Source: Novosphingobium sp. HII-3 (lineage in GTDB: Bacteria > Pseudomonadota > Alphaproteobacteria > Sphingomonadales > Sphingomonadaceae). From it: a DNA stretch of 41,227 nt. Within the stretch, counting starts at the first letter, position 1, and each line of letters starts with the position of its first letter. The notes under the pieces are model-generated. The model did no database searches. It saw only the letters and a list, made by a program, of their open reading frames with translations, and was not told the origin of the DNA. Location: the NCBI RefSeq assembly GCF_002916655.1, contig NZ_PPSM01000022.1, forward strand, positions 1 through 41,227, written 5' to 3'. Both the position numbers and the translations under genes were made by a program. Shown piece by piece: positions 1 through 7,424 of the stretch.

Positions 1-15
1 CCACCCTCTCCGCCA
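1..15 (+). tRNA. 3' end of a tRNA-Ser gene (partial)
   Basis: CCACCCTCTCCGCCA reads as the last four bases of a T-stem, a 7-nt acceptor strand CCTCTCC, discriminator G73 and CCA. This is the typical 3' end of bacterial tRNA-Ser. The rest of the gene would lie outside the left edge. The identical 15 bases at the right end are not preceded by a matching T-arm, so the functional tRNA is on the left side. Confidence 0.7.
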
Positions 16-23
16 CTTACCCG
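1..23. repeat. attL: attL core, left copy of 23-bp direct repeat
   Basis: The first 23 bases are identical to the last 23 bases of the window. The integrase gene lies directly inside this repeat, and the repeat begins in a tRNA 3' end, which is the usual target of P4-type integrases. The repeat may extend beyond the window edges, so 23 bp is a minimum. The crossover should lie within it. Confidence 0.9.
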
Positions 24-91
24 TATTCCGTGGTCCACAACAGTCTACGAACCCTTGATTTTCAGCGGTTTTTGATGGCATCTAGGCCGGT

Positions 92-174
92 CATGGTCTC
101 GGGTTGTCTACTGCCGTCAACTCAATGCCATGGCATTCGACATGGTATTGGGCCTGTCGATCCATGGTATCGGG
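92..174. promoter_or_regulatory. Candidate integrase arm-type binding sites (left)
   Basis: Related short repeats cluster between attL and the integrase start: CATGGTCTCGGG (92-103), CATGGCATTCG (129-139), ACATGGTATTG (140-150) and CATGGTATCGGG (163-174). The 11-mer ACATGGTATTG recurs exactly at 41123-41133 beside attR. Repeats shared between both prophage ends and absent from the core fit arm-type integrase sites. The inference rests on the pattern only. Confidence 0.4.
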
Positions 175-177
175 ATC

Positions 178-1620
178 ATGCTGAACGACGCGAAGGTGAA
201 AGCGGCCAAGCCGAGGGAAAAGGCCTACAAGATTGCAGACGCGGGGTCGCTCTATCTGAACGTGAGCACGACCGGCGTGCGCTCCTGGCGAATGAACTAC
301 ACCTTTGGCCGCAACGACAAGGGCAAGCCTCAGCAAAAGACACTGACATTCGGCACCTATCCGGCGATGACGCTCGTGAAGGCGCGGGCCAAGCGCGACG
401 AGGCGAAGGCCCTGCTGGCCGAAGGCAAGGATCCCGGCGTTGAGAAGGTTGTCGCGGCGAAAGCCCGGATGCTGGAAAGCGAAAACACCTTCCGCGTGGT
501 TGCGGAGCGCTGGTTCGAGCTCAACAGCGGCTGGTCTCTGGAAAAGCTGAACGCCTATCGCAGCGAGCGCGAAGGCAAGTGGTCGCATCGGACCTCTCGG
601 AACTGGACTGTCCACCGCGCGCCCTGGTCGCCTGTCCACAGCGCTGACGTCCTGCAGAGCTTGGAACGCGACATCTTCCCGCAGATCGGCAATCTGCCGA
701 TCACCTCGATCAAAGCGCCAAAGCTGCTTGAGGTGCTGCAGAAAGTGGAGAAGCGGGGAGCGATCGAGACGGCCCAGCGCCTGCGGCAGCGATGCGAAGG
801 CGTGTTCGCCTATGGCATCGGGGCAGGTCTCTGCGAGACGAACCCGGCGGCGGGCCTTCGCGCCAACCTCAAGGATCGCCCCCGGTCACGCAAGCAGCCC
901 TCGATCATCGATGGCAAGCGTCTTCTGGAAGACCAGATCGCGGCGGTGCGGCAGATGATGGTCGACTGCGAGGCCGAGCGCTGCCGGGCCTCCACAAAAT
1001 TTGCCCTCCGGTTCATTGCGCTGACCGCCGTTCGGCCCAACGAGGTCCACGGCGCGCGCTGGGACGAGCTACACGACCTCGACGGCAAGGATCCGCGCTG
1101 GGTGATCCCGGCCGAGCGCATGAAGGGCGATGAGGACCGGAAGGCCGAAGAAGGCGGCGATCACATCGTACCGCTGTCCCGCCAGGCGCTGGAAGTGCTT
1201 GCGGCGGCGCGCGAGCTGACGGGGCATTTCCCGCTGATCTTCCCCAGCGAGCGCAACCCCTTCAAGCCGATGTCGGAGAACACGCTCCGCGCGCTTCTGA
1301 TTCGCGGCGGGTATGGCGGCCGGCACGTGCCCCACGGTTTCCGCGCCGCCTTCTCCACGATCATGAATGAACGAGCAGACCGCGAGTGGCGGGCCACCGG
1401 CCATACCGGGGCCTCGCCGGATCGCGCGATCATCGACCTGATGCTCGCGCACGTGCCGGGCAACAAGGTGGAGGGGGCCTACAACCGCGCCTCGTACCTC
1501 GACCGGCGGCGTGAGCTGGCGCAGGAGTGGGCCGATCTGCTGACCTCGGACTTCTGGCCGCCGGAGGTCCATCTGGGGCAACCGATCCGGTACGCGGCGA
1601 CGGGGCCGGGGCGGGGCTAG
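178..1620 (+). CDS. int: P4-type tyrosine recombinase integrase
   Basis: This 480-aa protein catalyses integration and excision at the tRNA-Ser site. The N-terminus (MLNDAKVKAAKPREKAYKIA) is the DUF4102 arm-binding domain of P4-like integrases. The C-terminal catalytic domain shows Arg286 (TAVRPNE), His386-x-x-Arg389 (HGFR), His425 (LAH) and the likely nucleophile Tyr435 (AYNR). An upstream ATG at 130 is in frame, but the ATG at 178 matches the usual start of the family, and the 130-177 stretch holds candidate arm sites. Length is slightly above the usual 400-440 aa because of an insert around residues 120-150. The gene converges on the next one, with a 4-nt stop overlap. Confidence 0.95.
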   Translation: MLNDAKVKAAKPREKAYKIADAGSLYLNVSTTGVRSWRMNYTFGRNDKGKPQQKTLTFGTYPAMTLVKARAKRDEAKALLAEGKDPGVEKVVAAKARMLESENTFRVVAERWFELNSGWSLEKLNAYRSEREGKWSHRTSRNWTVHRAPWSPVHSADVLQSLERDIFPQIGNLPITSIKAPKLLEVLQKVEKRGAIETAQRLRQRCEGVFAYGIGAGLCETNPAAGLRANLKDRPRSRKQPSIIDGKRLLEDQIAAVRQMMVDCEAERCRASTKFALRFIALTAVRPNEVHGARWDELHDLDGKDPRWVIPAERMKGDEDRKAEEGGDHIVPLSRQALEVLAAARELTGHFPLIFPSERNPFKPMSENTLRALLIRGGYGGRHVPHGFRAAFSTIMNERADREWRATGHTGASPDRAIIDLMLAHVPGNKVEGAYNRASYLDRRRELAQEWADLLTSDFWPPEVHLGQPIRYAATGPGRG

Positions 1621-2147
1621 CCAGCTGCCCGCGCTACGAGCACCTGCCAAGCGTCGAAGCAGCCCTTTTGGGCTTCCTCAATGGAGGGGTAGTTCTTGCG
1701 GCCCCAGATAATGTTGCCGCCGGGCGGAGTGGCGCCAACCCCGAAGCTGCCATCATGATGTCGAGATACCACTAAATGATATCCATCAACCTTGATGTAC
1801 GGCGTTCCCTTGGCCGAAATCTTCCATCGCTTTCGTTTGGGGAAACCGTCTCGGCGACCTGCCTTTTTGCGAAGGCCACCATCGCGCTCGATCGCCCTAG
1901 AAACGCTTTCTTCCATGTGTCCAGCGCACACACAGCCGCATGATAGGCGATCGGGATAACGCGGGTTTTCCATGACATGGACGAACCGAACTTGAGACGT
2001 TTCGCACATCCCGCAGGTTTCGAAGTGGTCTTCGCCGAGGTGCTCGAAGGTGTCGTACTCATCGACACATACCCAGCCCCGGTGAGGGACACCGGGCTGG
2101 GACCATTTGCCTCGCCCCCTGCTGATAGCTTCCTGTTCAGTGCCCAC
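1617..2147 (-). CDS. Conserved hypothetical protein, Cys-rich N-terminal half
   Basis: This 176-aa protein is last in the leftward operon. I recognise it as a type common in alphaproteobacterial genomes but without a known function. The N-terminal half carries several Cys and His residues (GWVCVDEYDTFEHL, CGMCETSQVRFVHVMENP, CGCVCAGHM), suggesting a metal-binding fold. The C-terminal half (KWRISAKGTPYIKVDGYHLVV..) resembles a small beta-rich domain. The start is GTG, three bases after the upstream stop, with no strong Shine-Dalgarno, so translation is probably coupled. The exact start is uncertain. Confidence 0.6.
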   Translation of the reverse strand: MGTEQEAISRGRGKWSQPGVPHRGWVCVDEYDTFEHLGEDHFETCGMCETSQVRFVHVMENPRYPDRLSCGCVCAGHMEESVSRAIERDGGLRKKAGRRDGFPKRKRWKISAKGTPYIKVDGYHLVVSRHHDGSFGVGATPPGGNIIWGRKNYPSIEEAQKGCFDAWQVLVARAAG

Positions 2148-2150
2148 CGC

Positions 2151-2468
2151 TCAACACTCGGTTTCCTCGTCCAGCGGGATCACACCCAGACGTCGCAGCG
2201 CAACGCGGTACTCGGGTATGACCATGAATGCGTCGTGGACGATGGTCGGGTCGATTGATTCAACCAGCGTGAGGTAAATGCTCTGCGTGAGCAGCATGCG
2301 CAGCTTGCCGTCGTCATCAGCTTCGTTGAAGTCCTGATTGCACGACCCCCACGACCCACTGTAGCGTTGATCATCTTTGACGCCGCCGCCTACCACCTTG
2401 ACGGGCGGATTTCCTGCGCCGCCACGGTCCCAGATTATCTGAGCATCAGCCAGTGCAATGTCAGTCAT
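2151..2468 (-). CDS. Hypothetical protein
   Basis: This 105-aa protein is not recognised. The start was chosen at MTDIALADAQ because its ATG overlaps the upstream stop as ATGA; the longer open frame upstream lies inside the preceding gene. The protein is acidic, with no membrane segment or signal. It shows a Gly-rich stretch (VVGGGVKDDQRYSGSWGSC) and a helical C-terminal half (LRMLLTQSIYLTLVESIDP). It belongs to the tightly coupled leftward early operon. Confidence 0.6.
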   Translation of the reverse strand: MTDIALADAQIIWDRGGAGNPPVKVVGGGVKDDQRYSGSWGSCNQDFNEADDDGKLRMLLTQSIYLTLVESIDPTIVHDAFMVIPEYRVALRRLGVIPLDEETEC

Positions 2469-2926
2469 TGCGCGTCCTTTTGCTTCATCTTTGCAAAGTG
2501 TTCGATCCGCCACTTCAGCTGCTCGGACCATTCATCTTCATTATCCCAGCTGGCCCCATCCCAGTCGTAGATTCTGCCATCCGGAAGCAGGTAGGCCATA
2601 TTACCTGTCACGCCATCGAACTCGACGTCGAGAAGTATCGGGTCGGCGAATCCATTGTGAAGCGACCAGCCGATCACTGGATCGCGTCCAATAAAGCCGC
2701 CATCTTCATCAGACATGAAACTAAGTACAAAGGTGCCTTGTGCCGCAGGAATGACTTTCCCGGCAGACCTTTTAATCCGCTTAGCCTCGCTCTCGTAGAT
2801 TTCGACTTTGTCTCCGTCGGATAGCTCAACGGTGAAAAAAGGCGATTGTTTGCCTGAGCTCTCTACAATGCTCATTATTCGAGAGATCGGATATGCATGA
2901 CCATAGGCGTCGTGAAAAAAACTCAT
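2465..2926 (-). CDS. Hypothetical protein
   Basis: This 153-aa protein has unknown function. The start is MSFFHDAYG, with GGAGA placed 5-6 nt upstream and an ATGA overlap with the alpA stop. A longer frame starting 30 nt upstream lacks this support. The N-terminal part (YPISRIMSIVESSGKQSPFFTVELSDGDKVEIYESEA) looks like a small beta-rich domain. The C-terminal half is acidic and rich in Trp/Asp (DWDGASWDNEDEW). It is soluble by appearance and shows no catalytic motif. Confidence 0.6.
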   Translation of the reverse strand: MSFFHDAYGHAYPISRIMSIVESSGKQSPFFTVELSDGDKVEIYESEAKRIKRSAGKVIPAAQGTFVLSFMSDEDGGFIGRDPVIGWSLHNGFADPILLDVEFDGVTGNMAYLLPDGRIYDWDGASWDNEDEWSEQLKWRIEHFAKMKQKDAQ

Positions 2927-3123
2927 CGGCTCTCCTTTCTTTGCGATTCGCGCCAAGCGATGATTTCAGCCTCACTCCAGCGGCTGGACCAGCCCCCCGG
3001 CTTGTACTGCTGGGGAAAACGCTGTTGGCTGATGAGCCGGTAGATCATTGCCTTACTAAGGCCGGTCATCTCAATGACCTCAGTCATGCGCAGGAGGCGG
3101 TCGTTCTGGGTGGGCGCGTTCAT
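2923..3123 (-). CDS. AlpA-family DNA-binding regulator / possible excisionase
   Basis: This 66-aa protein has a MerR-like winged helix-turn-helix. RMTEVIEMTGLSKAMIYRLISQQRFPQQY is the recognition region, followed by the wing RWSEAEIIAWR (words given in parts of the same stretch, residues 12-57). AlpA/Cox-type proteins paired with P4-type integrases act as transcriptional activators of int or as directionality factors. Here it lies in the leftward operon, in the same block as but convergent with int, so a role in excision is likely but inferred. An AGGAA motif lies 7 nt before the ATG. A downstream gene overlaps by ATGA. Confidence 0.85.
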   Translation of the reverse strand: MNAPTQNDRLLRMTEVIEMTGLSKAMIYRLISQQRFPQQYKPGGWSSRWSEAEIIAWRESQRKESR

Positions 3124-3150
3124 CTGGATTTCCTGGGGATCTGTGCGGGC

Positions 3151-3474
3151 TCAGAGGGACGCGGCTGCTCGGGGGCGCAGCACGTGCACACTGGCGGGTG
3201 CGGGGACAGGCTCACCGCCATCGTCGTCGCCTCCGCCGTCGCCATCACCATCGTGACCGGCGTTCGGCAGGTACTCGGCACAGGAGCGGGACGCATGTAC
3301 GGCTGGCTGCAAACCAATGAGCGCGGGTGGGCCCATTCTCGGCATGGTTTCAGGGGGCATTGCTTCGCAGACGCCGACCAGTTCGGTGCTGTCCAGCGGC
3401 GCGGGAAGGGTCATGTCCGACGCGGCACCAGGGCGGAAATGCATGCAGGTTCCGCAGGTATGTGTACGCTTCAT
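3151..3474 (-). CDS. Small four-Cys protein, putative zinc-binding
   Basis: This 107-aa protein starts MKRTHTCGTCMHF. Cys7, Cys10, Cys36 and Cys65 form the CxxC..C..C pattern of small phage zinc proteins, here CGTCMHF, GVCEAMPP and SRSCAEY. A run rich in Asp and Gly (about residues 72-87) and a Pro/Ala tail follow. The ATG at 3474 has AGGAG 8 nt upstream. A GTG at 3498 overlaps the previous stop as GTGA and would add eight residues, so both starts are possible. Function unknown. Confidence 0.65.
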   Translation of the reverse strand: MKRTHTCGTCMHFRPGAASDMTLPAPLDSTELVGVCEAMPPETMPRMGPPALIGLQPAVHASRSCAEYLPNAGHDGDGDGGGDDDGGEPVPAPASVHVLRPRAAASL

Positions 3475-3494
3475 CGCGGGGCTCCTGGGTTGGT

Positions 3495-3962
3495 TCACTG
3501 GATGGTTGTCCCCGGGCGAAGGATTGCGACCCGGTCGCTCAAAGGGACGGTGACGATCGGCAGCCTGATCTTCGCTTGGAGCCTCATCGCCCTGGCCATC
3601 GCTTCGTCATGGGTGACGGCGAAGTCAGTGTCGCGGTACTGGTCGTGTGACCCATCCGGCTTTTCAACGCTGATCGACCAGCGCCAGTTAACGGTCACAG
3701 GTTTCCCATTGCTCGTCCAGCCTTCGCCTGTCACTTCCCGGATATGGATTGTGCCACTTGGTGGCGTCCACCCAGTGTCCTTCGGCCTTGGCTCGGGCAA
3801 ATCCTCCCAACCAGCCACCTCGACTGCGTTACCTTCCTCGTCGTGGAACCCGTCGTCGGAGCGGGTTGCCAGCACCCAAGGGCGAGAAGATCTGAACTCA
3901 GAGAGGCTGGGATCGTAGGCGAGGATCCATCGACCATCCATCGGCGGCGGCGTGGTGTTCAT
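3495..3962 (-). CDS. Hypothetical protein
   Basis: This 155-aa protein is of unknown function. The start at MNTTPPPMDGRWILAYDPS has AAGGAAAG 7-8 nt upstream and an ATGA overlap with the preceding gene. The sequence is Trp/Pro/Gly-rich with many short beta-like stretches (GTIHIREVTGEGW, PVTVNWRWSISVEKP) and a helical segment near the end (TDFAVTHDEAMARAMRLQAKI given as a region, residues 110-132). No catalytic or membrane motif is seen. Confidence 0.6.
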   Translation of the reverse strand: MNTTPPPMDGRWILAYDPSLSEFRSSRPWVLATRSDDGFHDEEGNAVEVAGWEDLPEPRPKDTGWTPPSGTIHIREVTGEGWTSNGKPVTVNWRWSISVEKPDGSHDQYRDTDFAVTHDEAMARAMRLQAKIRLPIVTVPLSDRVAILRPGTTIQ

Positions 3963-4087
3963 GGTTCTTTCCTTGCAAGTTTGCGCAGCGCGCGAATGTC
4001 TTCTGCGATGCTGGAGAGGGAGCAGCCGATCCAACCGAGCCAAACGGTCGAGATCAGCGCCAAGCTGAGAAGGGCGCTCTGTGTCAT
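3959..4087 (-). CDS. Small single-span membrane protein
   Basis: This 42-aa protein is too short for most gene callers' default limits. The ATG at 4087 has AAGGAACGA just upstream, and both ends overlap neighbours as ATGA, which strongly supports it. Residues about 4-26 (SALLSLALISTVWLGWIGCS and following) form one hydrophobic span. A short basic tail (LRKLARKEP) follows. Function unknown; it could sit in the inner membrane. Confidence 0.65.
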   Translation of the reverse strand: MTQSALLSLALISTVWLGWIGCSLSSIAEDIRALRKLARKEP

Positions 4088-4311
4088 CGTTCGTTCCTTC
4101 GTGGGCGTTCGGTCAGGGCATCGAGTTCGCCGGGTTGAGCGAGGCGGCCGGGCAGGGAGCGGACGCGCCGCTCGAGGAAAAGAAGGAGGTTTCGAGCCTT
4201 CTGCCCCGAACTCCCGCGGTCGATTCGATCTGCCGCCTCTTCGGCCAGCCAATCGGCGATACGGTCGCGCATCTGCTCACTGGCGAGCAGTTCGTTCTCG
4301 CGGCCGGTCAT
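4084..4311 (-). CDS. Hypothetical small helical protein
   Basis: This 75-aa protein starts MTGRENELLASEQMRDRIAD; its ATG overlaps the ParB-like gene's stop and its own stop overlaps the next ATG. The protein is charged and helical throughout (ADWLAEEAADRIDRG, LLLFLERRVRSLPGRL). No family is recognised. Its place directly after the ParB-like gene suggests a linked role, but nothing in the sequence proves it. Confidence 0.6.
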   Translation of the reverse strand: MTGRENELLASEQMRDRIADWLAEEAADRIDRGSSGQKARNLLLFLERRVRSLPGRLAQPGELDALTERPRRNER

Positions 4312-5669
4312 CCAGCAGCCTCCGAAGCCGGGACTTCGTCGTAGGCCATCAGCAAAACCTCCTTGAGTTGGGCCGCTCGGTCGTCTCCGCCGCCCTTGGT
4401 GGCGCTGAGGAAACTTGCCCATTCCTTCTGGCTGCGGGTCAGCAGTGCGCGAAACATGCGGTCCGGGTCGTATCCCTCCGGCGGATTGAGGGAGAGCTTG
4501 GTAAGCGCTGTGAACATGCTGGCGCCTGCGTTCAGGACTTCGCCCGGGAACGCCTCCGCCATCGTCCGCAATGCTGAGGCGCAGACCTCGCCGCCGTGTT
4601 TACGCAGCACCTTGGCGATGGCGCTGGTGAAGGCCACTTCACCCGGCACCCAACTCTGTGAGCCGGTTTTGCGTGACACGGTGAAGCCTGCGTCGGTAAC
4701 AAGCTGTTTGATCTGCAGCGCTTCCGGCTCGCCCCCGGCTAACGCGGCGTGGAAGTCGTCCAGCCGGTTCATCGGCTTACGTGCCCGGTTCATGGCGACG
4801 AACATCGCTGCCTCGTCTGCGACGCTGCCATAGACGCCAACGCAGCACGGCAGAAAGGCGATGTCGCCGCGCAGCTTGGCTGCCGCTAAGCGGTGCTGTC
4901 CGTCGATTACCCAGAGCGTACCGTCGTCCCGCTTGGACACTACGAGCGGCAGGCACATGCGCCAGTCCCAGCCATTTGCAATCCGACGGATCAGCGCTTT
5001 GCTTGCACCATTGTCAGTGGACCGCTGGTAGCTGTCATCCAGATGCAGTTCTGCAGGGTTCCGGTTCTCGACAGAAGGTGGGTTCCCCTTCGCCGCAGGC
5101 CACTTCCTGGGGGTGCTGCTCTTCACGTCGTCCAGCCGGGTAGAAGTGGTGGATTTCTGCGGTTTCTGGGCGGTGCTGCCAGGTTTCCCAGCCGCCGCGG
5201 GGAGAACGAGTTCCTTACTCTTCGAATCCGGGGTGAAAACCGTAGTTTTCTGCGGGTTTGAAGGTGAGTTCCTGAGTGTTTCTGCCGACTTTGGATCCAG
5301 GGCGCGGATGCGCCGGGAAATGTCATCCGTATCGTCTGCGCGGGGCGCCACGTCGGCTTCTGCCCGGCGGGCATGTGGATGCCCTACGGTCTTCGGCAGC
5401 GATGCATATGCACGGCTGTCCTTCTCATCCAGCTCGGTCAGCAAGGCGCGCGCCTCAGCAGGCGGGCAGGTGTAAAGGACGCCCTTTCGGTCGATCACAA
5501 TGTGGCCGATAAGAACTCGAGCCTGAACCTTATCCTCGCCGACCCGAGTGTGGATCATGAAGGTGCCGTTTGCGTCGCGGCGACCTACCATCTTCGGTTT
5601 GATCCATTCGGCAATGTCGTTCCGGCCCTTGTTGAGCCATGAAACTACTGTCGGTTGTGCGCCGCTCAT
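4308..5669 (-). CDS. ParB/Srx-fold protein (DUF6551-like)
   Basis: This 453-aa protein starts MSGAQPTVVSWLNKGRND with GGAGGG 5 nt upstream. Residues about 1-115 form an N-terminal region. A long low-complexity linker rich in Ser, Thr, Pro and Lys follows (about 115-205). A ParB-type nuclease/sulfiredoxin fold then carries the signature VIDGQHRLAAAK (about residues 254-265), preceded by ISxG-like WDWRMCLPLVVSKR. The rest is helical. Proteins of this kind occur in phages; members of the fold can bind CTP, cleave DNA or modify proteins, and which applies here cannot be read from sequence. There is no parA next to it, so plasmid-style partition is unlikely. Confidence 0.75.
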   Translation of the reverse strand: MSGAQPTVVSWLNKGRNDIAEWIKPKMVGRRDANGTFMIHTRVGEDKVQARVLIGHIVIDRKGVLYTCPPAEARALLTELDEKDSRAYASLPKTVGHPHARRAEADVAPRADDTDDISRRIRALDPKSAETLRNSPSNPQKTTVFTPDSKSKELVLPAAAGKPGSTAQKPQKSTTSTRLDDVKSSTPRKWPAAKGNPPSVENRNPAELHLDDSYQRSTDNGASKALIRRIANGWDWRMCLPLVVSKRDDGTLWVIDGQHRLAAAKLRGDIAFLPCCVGVYGSVADEAAMFVAMNRARKPMNRLDDFHAALAGGEPEALQIKQLVTDAGFTVSRKTGSQSWVPGEVAFTSAIAKVLRKHGGEVCASALRTMAEAFPGEVLNAGASMFTALTKLSLNPPEGYDPDRMFRALLTRSQKEWASFLSATKGGGDDRAAQLKEVLLMAYDEVPASEAAG

Positions 5670-5998
5670 GCAGCCCTCCTGCGCCAGGGCCGATGCCGGC
5701 GAGCCTTCTGCCGAACACCGGTGGCAATCACGATCCGCACGGCGGCTGGCAGCCCGGGCGTGTCGAGCAGTTCGGCAAGGAGAACTGTGGCGCACTCCTC
5801 GTCTTCGCAGCCGATCTCCGGATGGAACCAGGGCTGGAGCGAGCTGTCTGCGCCTACTGTCACGGCGCCACCGATCCGGCCCCAGGCCAGCAGCCAGGAT
5901 TCAGCCAGCAACGGCGGAGCCGGGGGGCATTGTACCCCGCCGTTGCTGGCCTTCCCGCCGGGAGGGACGGCGGGAATATTGATCGGTTGGAACGTCAT
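5666..5998 (-). CDS. Hypothetical protein
   Basis: This 110-aa protein starts MTFQPINIPAVPPGG. Its ATG overlaps the upstream stop (ATGA) and its own stop overlaps the ParB-like gene's ATG. It is Pro/Gly-rich at the N-terminus, with a Trp-containing middle (ESWLLAWGRIGG) and a very basic end (RQKARRHRPWRRRAA) that could bind nucleic acid. It is not recognised. The arrangement implies co-translation with the ParB-like protein. Confidence 0.55.
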   Translation of the reverse strand: MTFQPINIPAVPPGGKASNGGVQCPPAPPLLAESWLLAWGRIGGAVTVGADSSLQPWFHPEIGCEDEECATVLLAELLDTPGLPAAVRIVIATGVRQKARRHRPWRRRAA

Positions 5999-6684
5999 GC
6001 CGGCACCGCCTGGGCAGACTGGCCCTGTTGGCAGATCAGGTCCGGACGGTTGACTGCAATGAAATCTGTGACCTCGGCCCACCGCTTCCGGTGATCAGTG
6101 GCGAGTATGCGCTGCAATCGGGCTTGCTCGCGCTGCAGTCGCTCGTCGTCGCTGTCGATCATACCGAAGGCCAAGCCTCGGTGACCGTTGGGCTTGATCA
6201 TGAGCGTGACGCTCATCCCGATCACTTCGGCCCGGCTGATCCATGCCGCCGCATCAAAGTCGACACGACCGAGGGCGAGTAGACAGGCGCCGAGATCGGT
6301 GAGGTCCAGATCGTGATAGAAGGAACGATAGTAGGTGTCTGTTACGGTGCTATCGCTGTCGATCTGGAGCAAGTTGACGTCGAACCAGCTCCCCGTCCCC
6401 TCGCTCCGAGCTTCGCGGGTAAAGGTGTGGTGTGTATGCCAAAGTAGGTTCGCATAACCCTTGACCAGAAAGTCACCGGCGGTTTTGCAAGGAACCCTGA
6501 AAATCGCCAGCAGCGCATCGTCGGCAGCATCGGAAATGACTTGACCCCGCTCGTCGGTGTAAGCGTCCGACACGTCATAGTCGCACTGCGCGAGCCACGC
6601 TGCGCGCCAGACGGCGAAGGTGAAAGACATGGCGGGGCTGAGATTATTGGCGGTGAGATCCGGCTGAGAAATGCGCATGATCAT
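5995..6684 (-). CDS. Hypothetical protein
   Basis: This 229-aa protein of unknown function has an ATG that overlaps the previous stop as ATGA; AAGGA lies just upstream. It is acidic with conserved-looking Trp and Asp residues (AVWRAAWLAQCDYDVSD, LTDLGACLLALGRVDFDAA), and the C-terminal third is helical. No transmembrane span or known nuclease motif is visible. It belongs to the leftward early operon. Confidence 0.6.
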   Translation of the reverse strand: MIMRISQPDLTANNLSPAMSFTFAVWRAAWLAQCDYDVSDAYTDERGQVISDAADDALLAIFRVPCKTAGDFLVKGYANLLWHTHHTFTREARSEGTGSWFDVNLLQIDSDSTVTDTYYRSFYHDLDLTDLGACLLALGRVDFDAAAWISRAEVIGMSVTLMIKPNGHRGLAFGMIDSDDERLQREQARLQRILATDHRKRWAEVTDFIAVNRPDLICQQGQSAQAVPA

Positions 6685-7421
6685 GCATCCTTCTCGTTGC
6701 GTTGTTCGGTGACGGCGAGCAGGGCTTCGACGTAGTTGCGGGCGGGGTCGTCCGGGATGCCGATAAGACGCTTGGCCTCGGCGAGGAGCATGTCCTCGTA
6801 GGAGTTCATGTCTCGATCGCAGTCGAAGCAGATCAGGTACTTGGTGGCGAACTGCTCAAGCGTCTCAGACGGTATGTCCAGCAGCGTGCTCTCAGCGGCG
6901 CCGCGGACGTCCATCAAACGCTCAATTTCTGCCTCAACCTCGGGAGAATTTCCCTTCCCACCGGCAGCCCCTGATTCGTAACCAGGCGTCCACACGCGCT
7001 TGTCGAAGTCGTGCTCGGCCAGCAGCGTGGCGCGATATTCGCGCATCGCCGCGTCCCAATCGCGCGGCACCTGAGAGTACAGTTCTCCGAGGACCGTTAT
7101 CGCCAGCTCTATGGCGGCTGAGTCAGCGTCTGAGCTTTCGGTGATGATGAGCTCGCCGTCGTCGCTGAGGCCACGATGCTCGAAGTGAAGCTGGTAGACG
7201 ACCTTCGCGATCACGTCCGGGAGGCCCGTGGCTTGATGCGCTTTCAGCGCTGCAAAAGTGACATCTTCAGACTCATCGGGGCCATTGCGAACCGCCTTTG
7301 TGTAGGCCTCAATGTGCTCGTAAAGTACGCGGCTGACGCCGTGGGGCAACGCGGGGAGGTGGTAGGCAACGCGCGCGGCATCGCCTGTTGCTGCCTCATG
7401 GACCTTGAGTTGGAAGGTCAT
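6681..7421 (-). CDS. Hypothetical protein
   Basis: This 246-aa protein of unknown function starts MTFQLKVHEAATG, with GGAGGT upstream inside the end of the preceding gene. It is acidic and mostly helical. A pair of cysteines (YLICFDCDRD) sits near residue 205. The spacing to its neighbours (three bases upstream, ATGA downstream) shows operon membership. Its size and composition resemble the following 229-aa gene, but I see no clear sequence similarity between them. Confidence 0.6.
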   Translation of the reverse strand: MTFQLKVHEAATGDAARVAYHLPALPHGVSRVLYEHIEAYTKAVRNGPDESEDVTFAALKAHQATGLPDVIAKVVYQLHFEHRGLSDDGELIITESSDADSAAIELAITVLGELYSQVPRDWDAAMREYRATLLAEHDFDKRVWTPGYESGAAGGKGNSPEVEAEIERLMDVRGAAESTLLDIPSETLEQFATKYLICFDCDRDMNSYEDMLLAEAKRLIGIPDDPARNYVEALLAVTEQRNEKDA

Positions 7422-7424
7422 GGC

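Noticed and set aside
30..443. 137-aa frame overlapping the integrase start
   Set aside because: Different frame from a confident integrase and no supporting signals.
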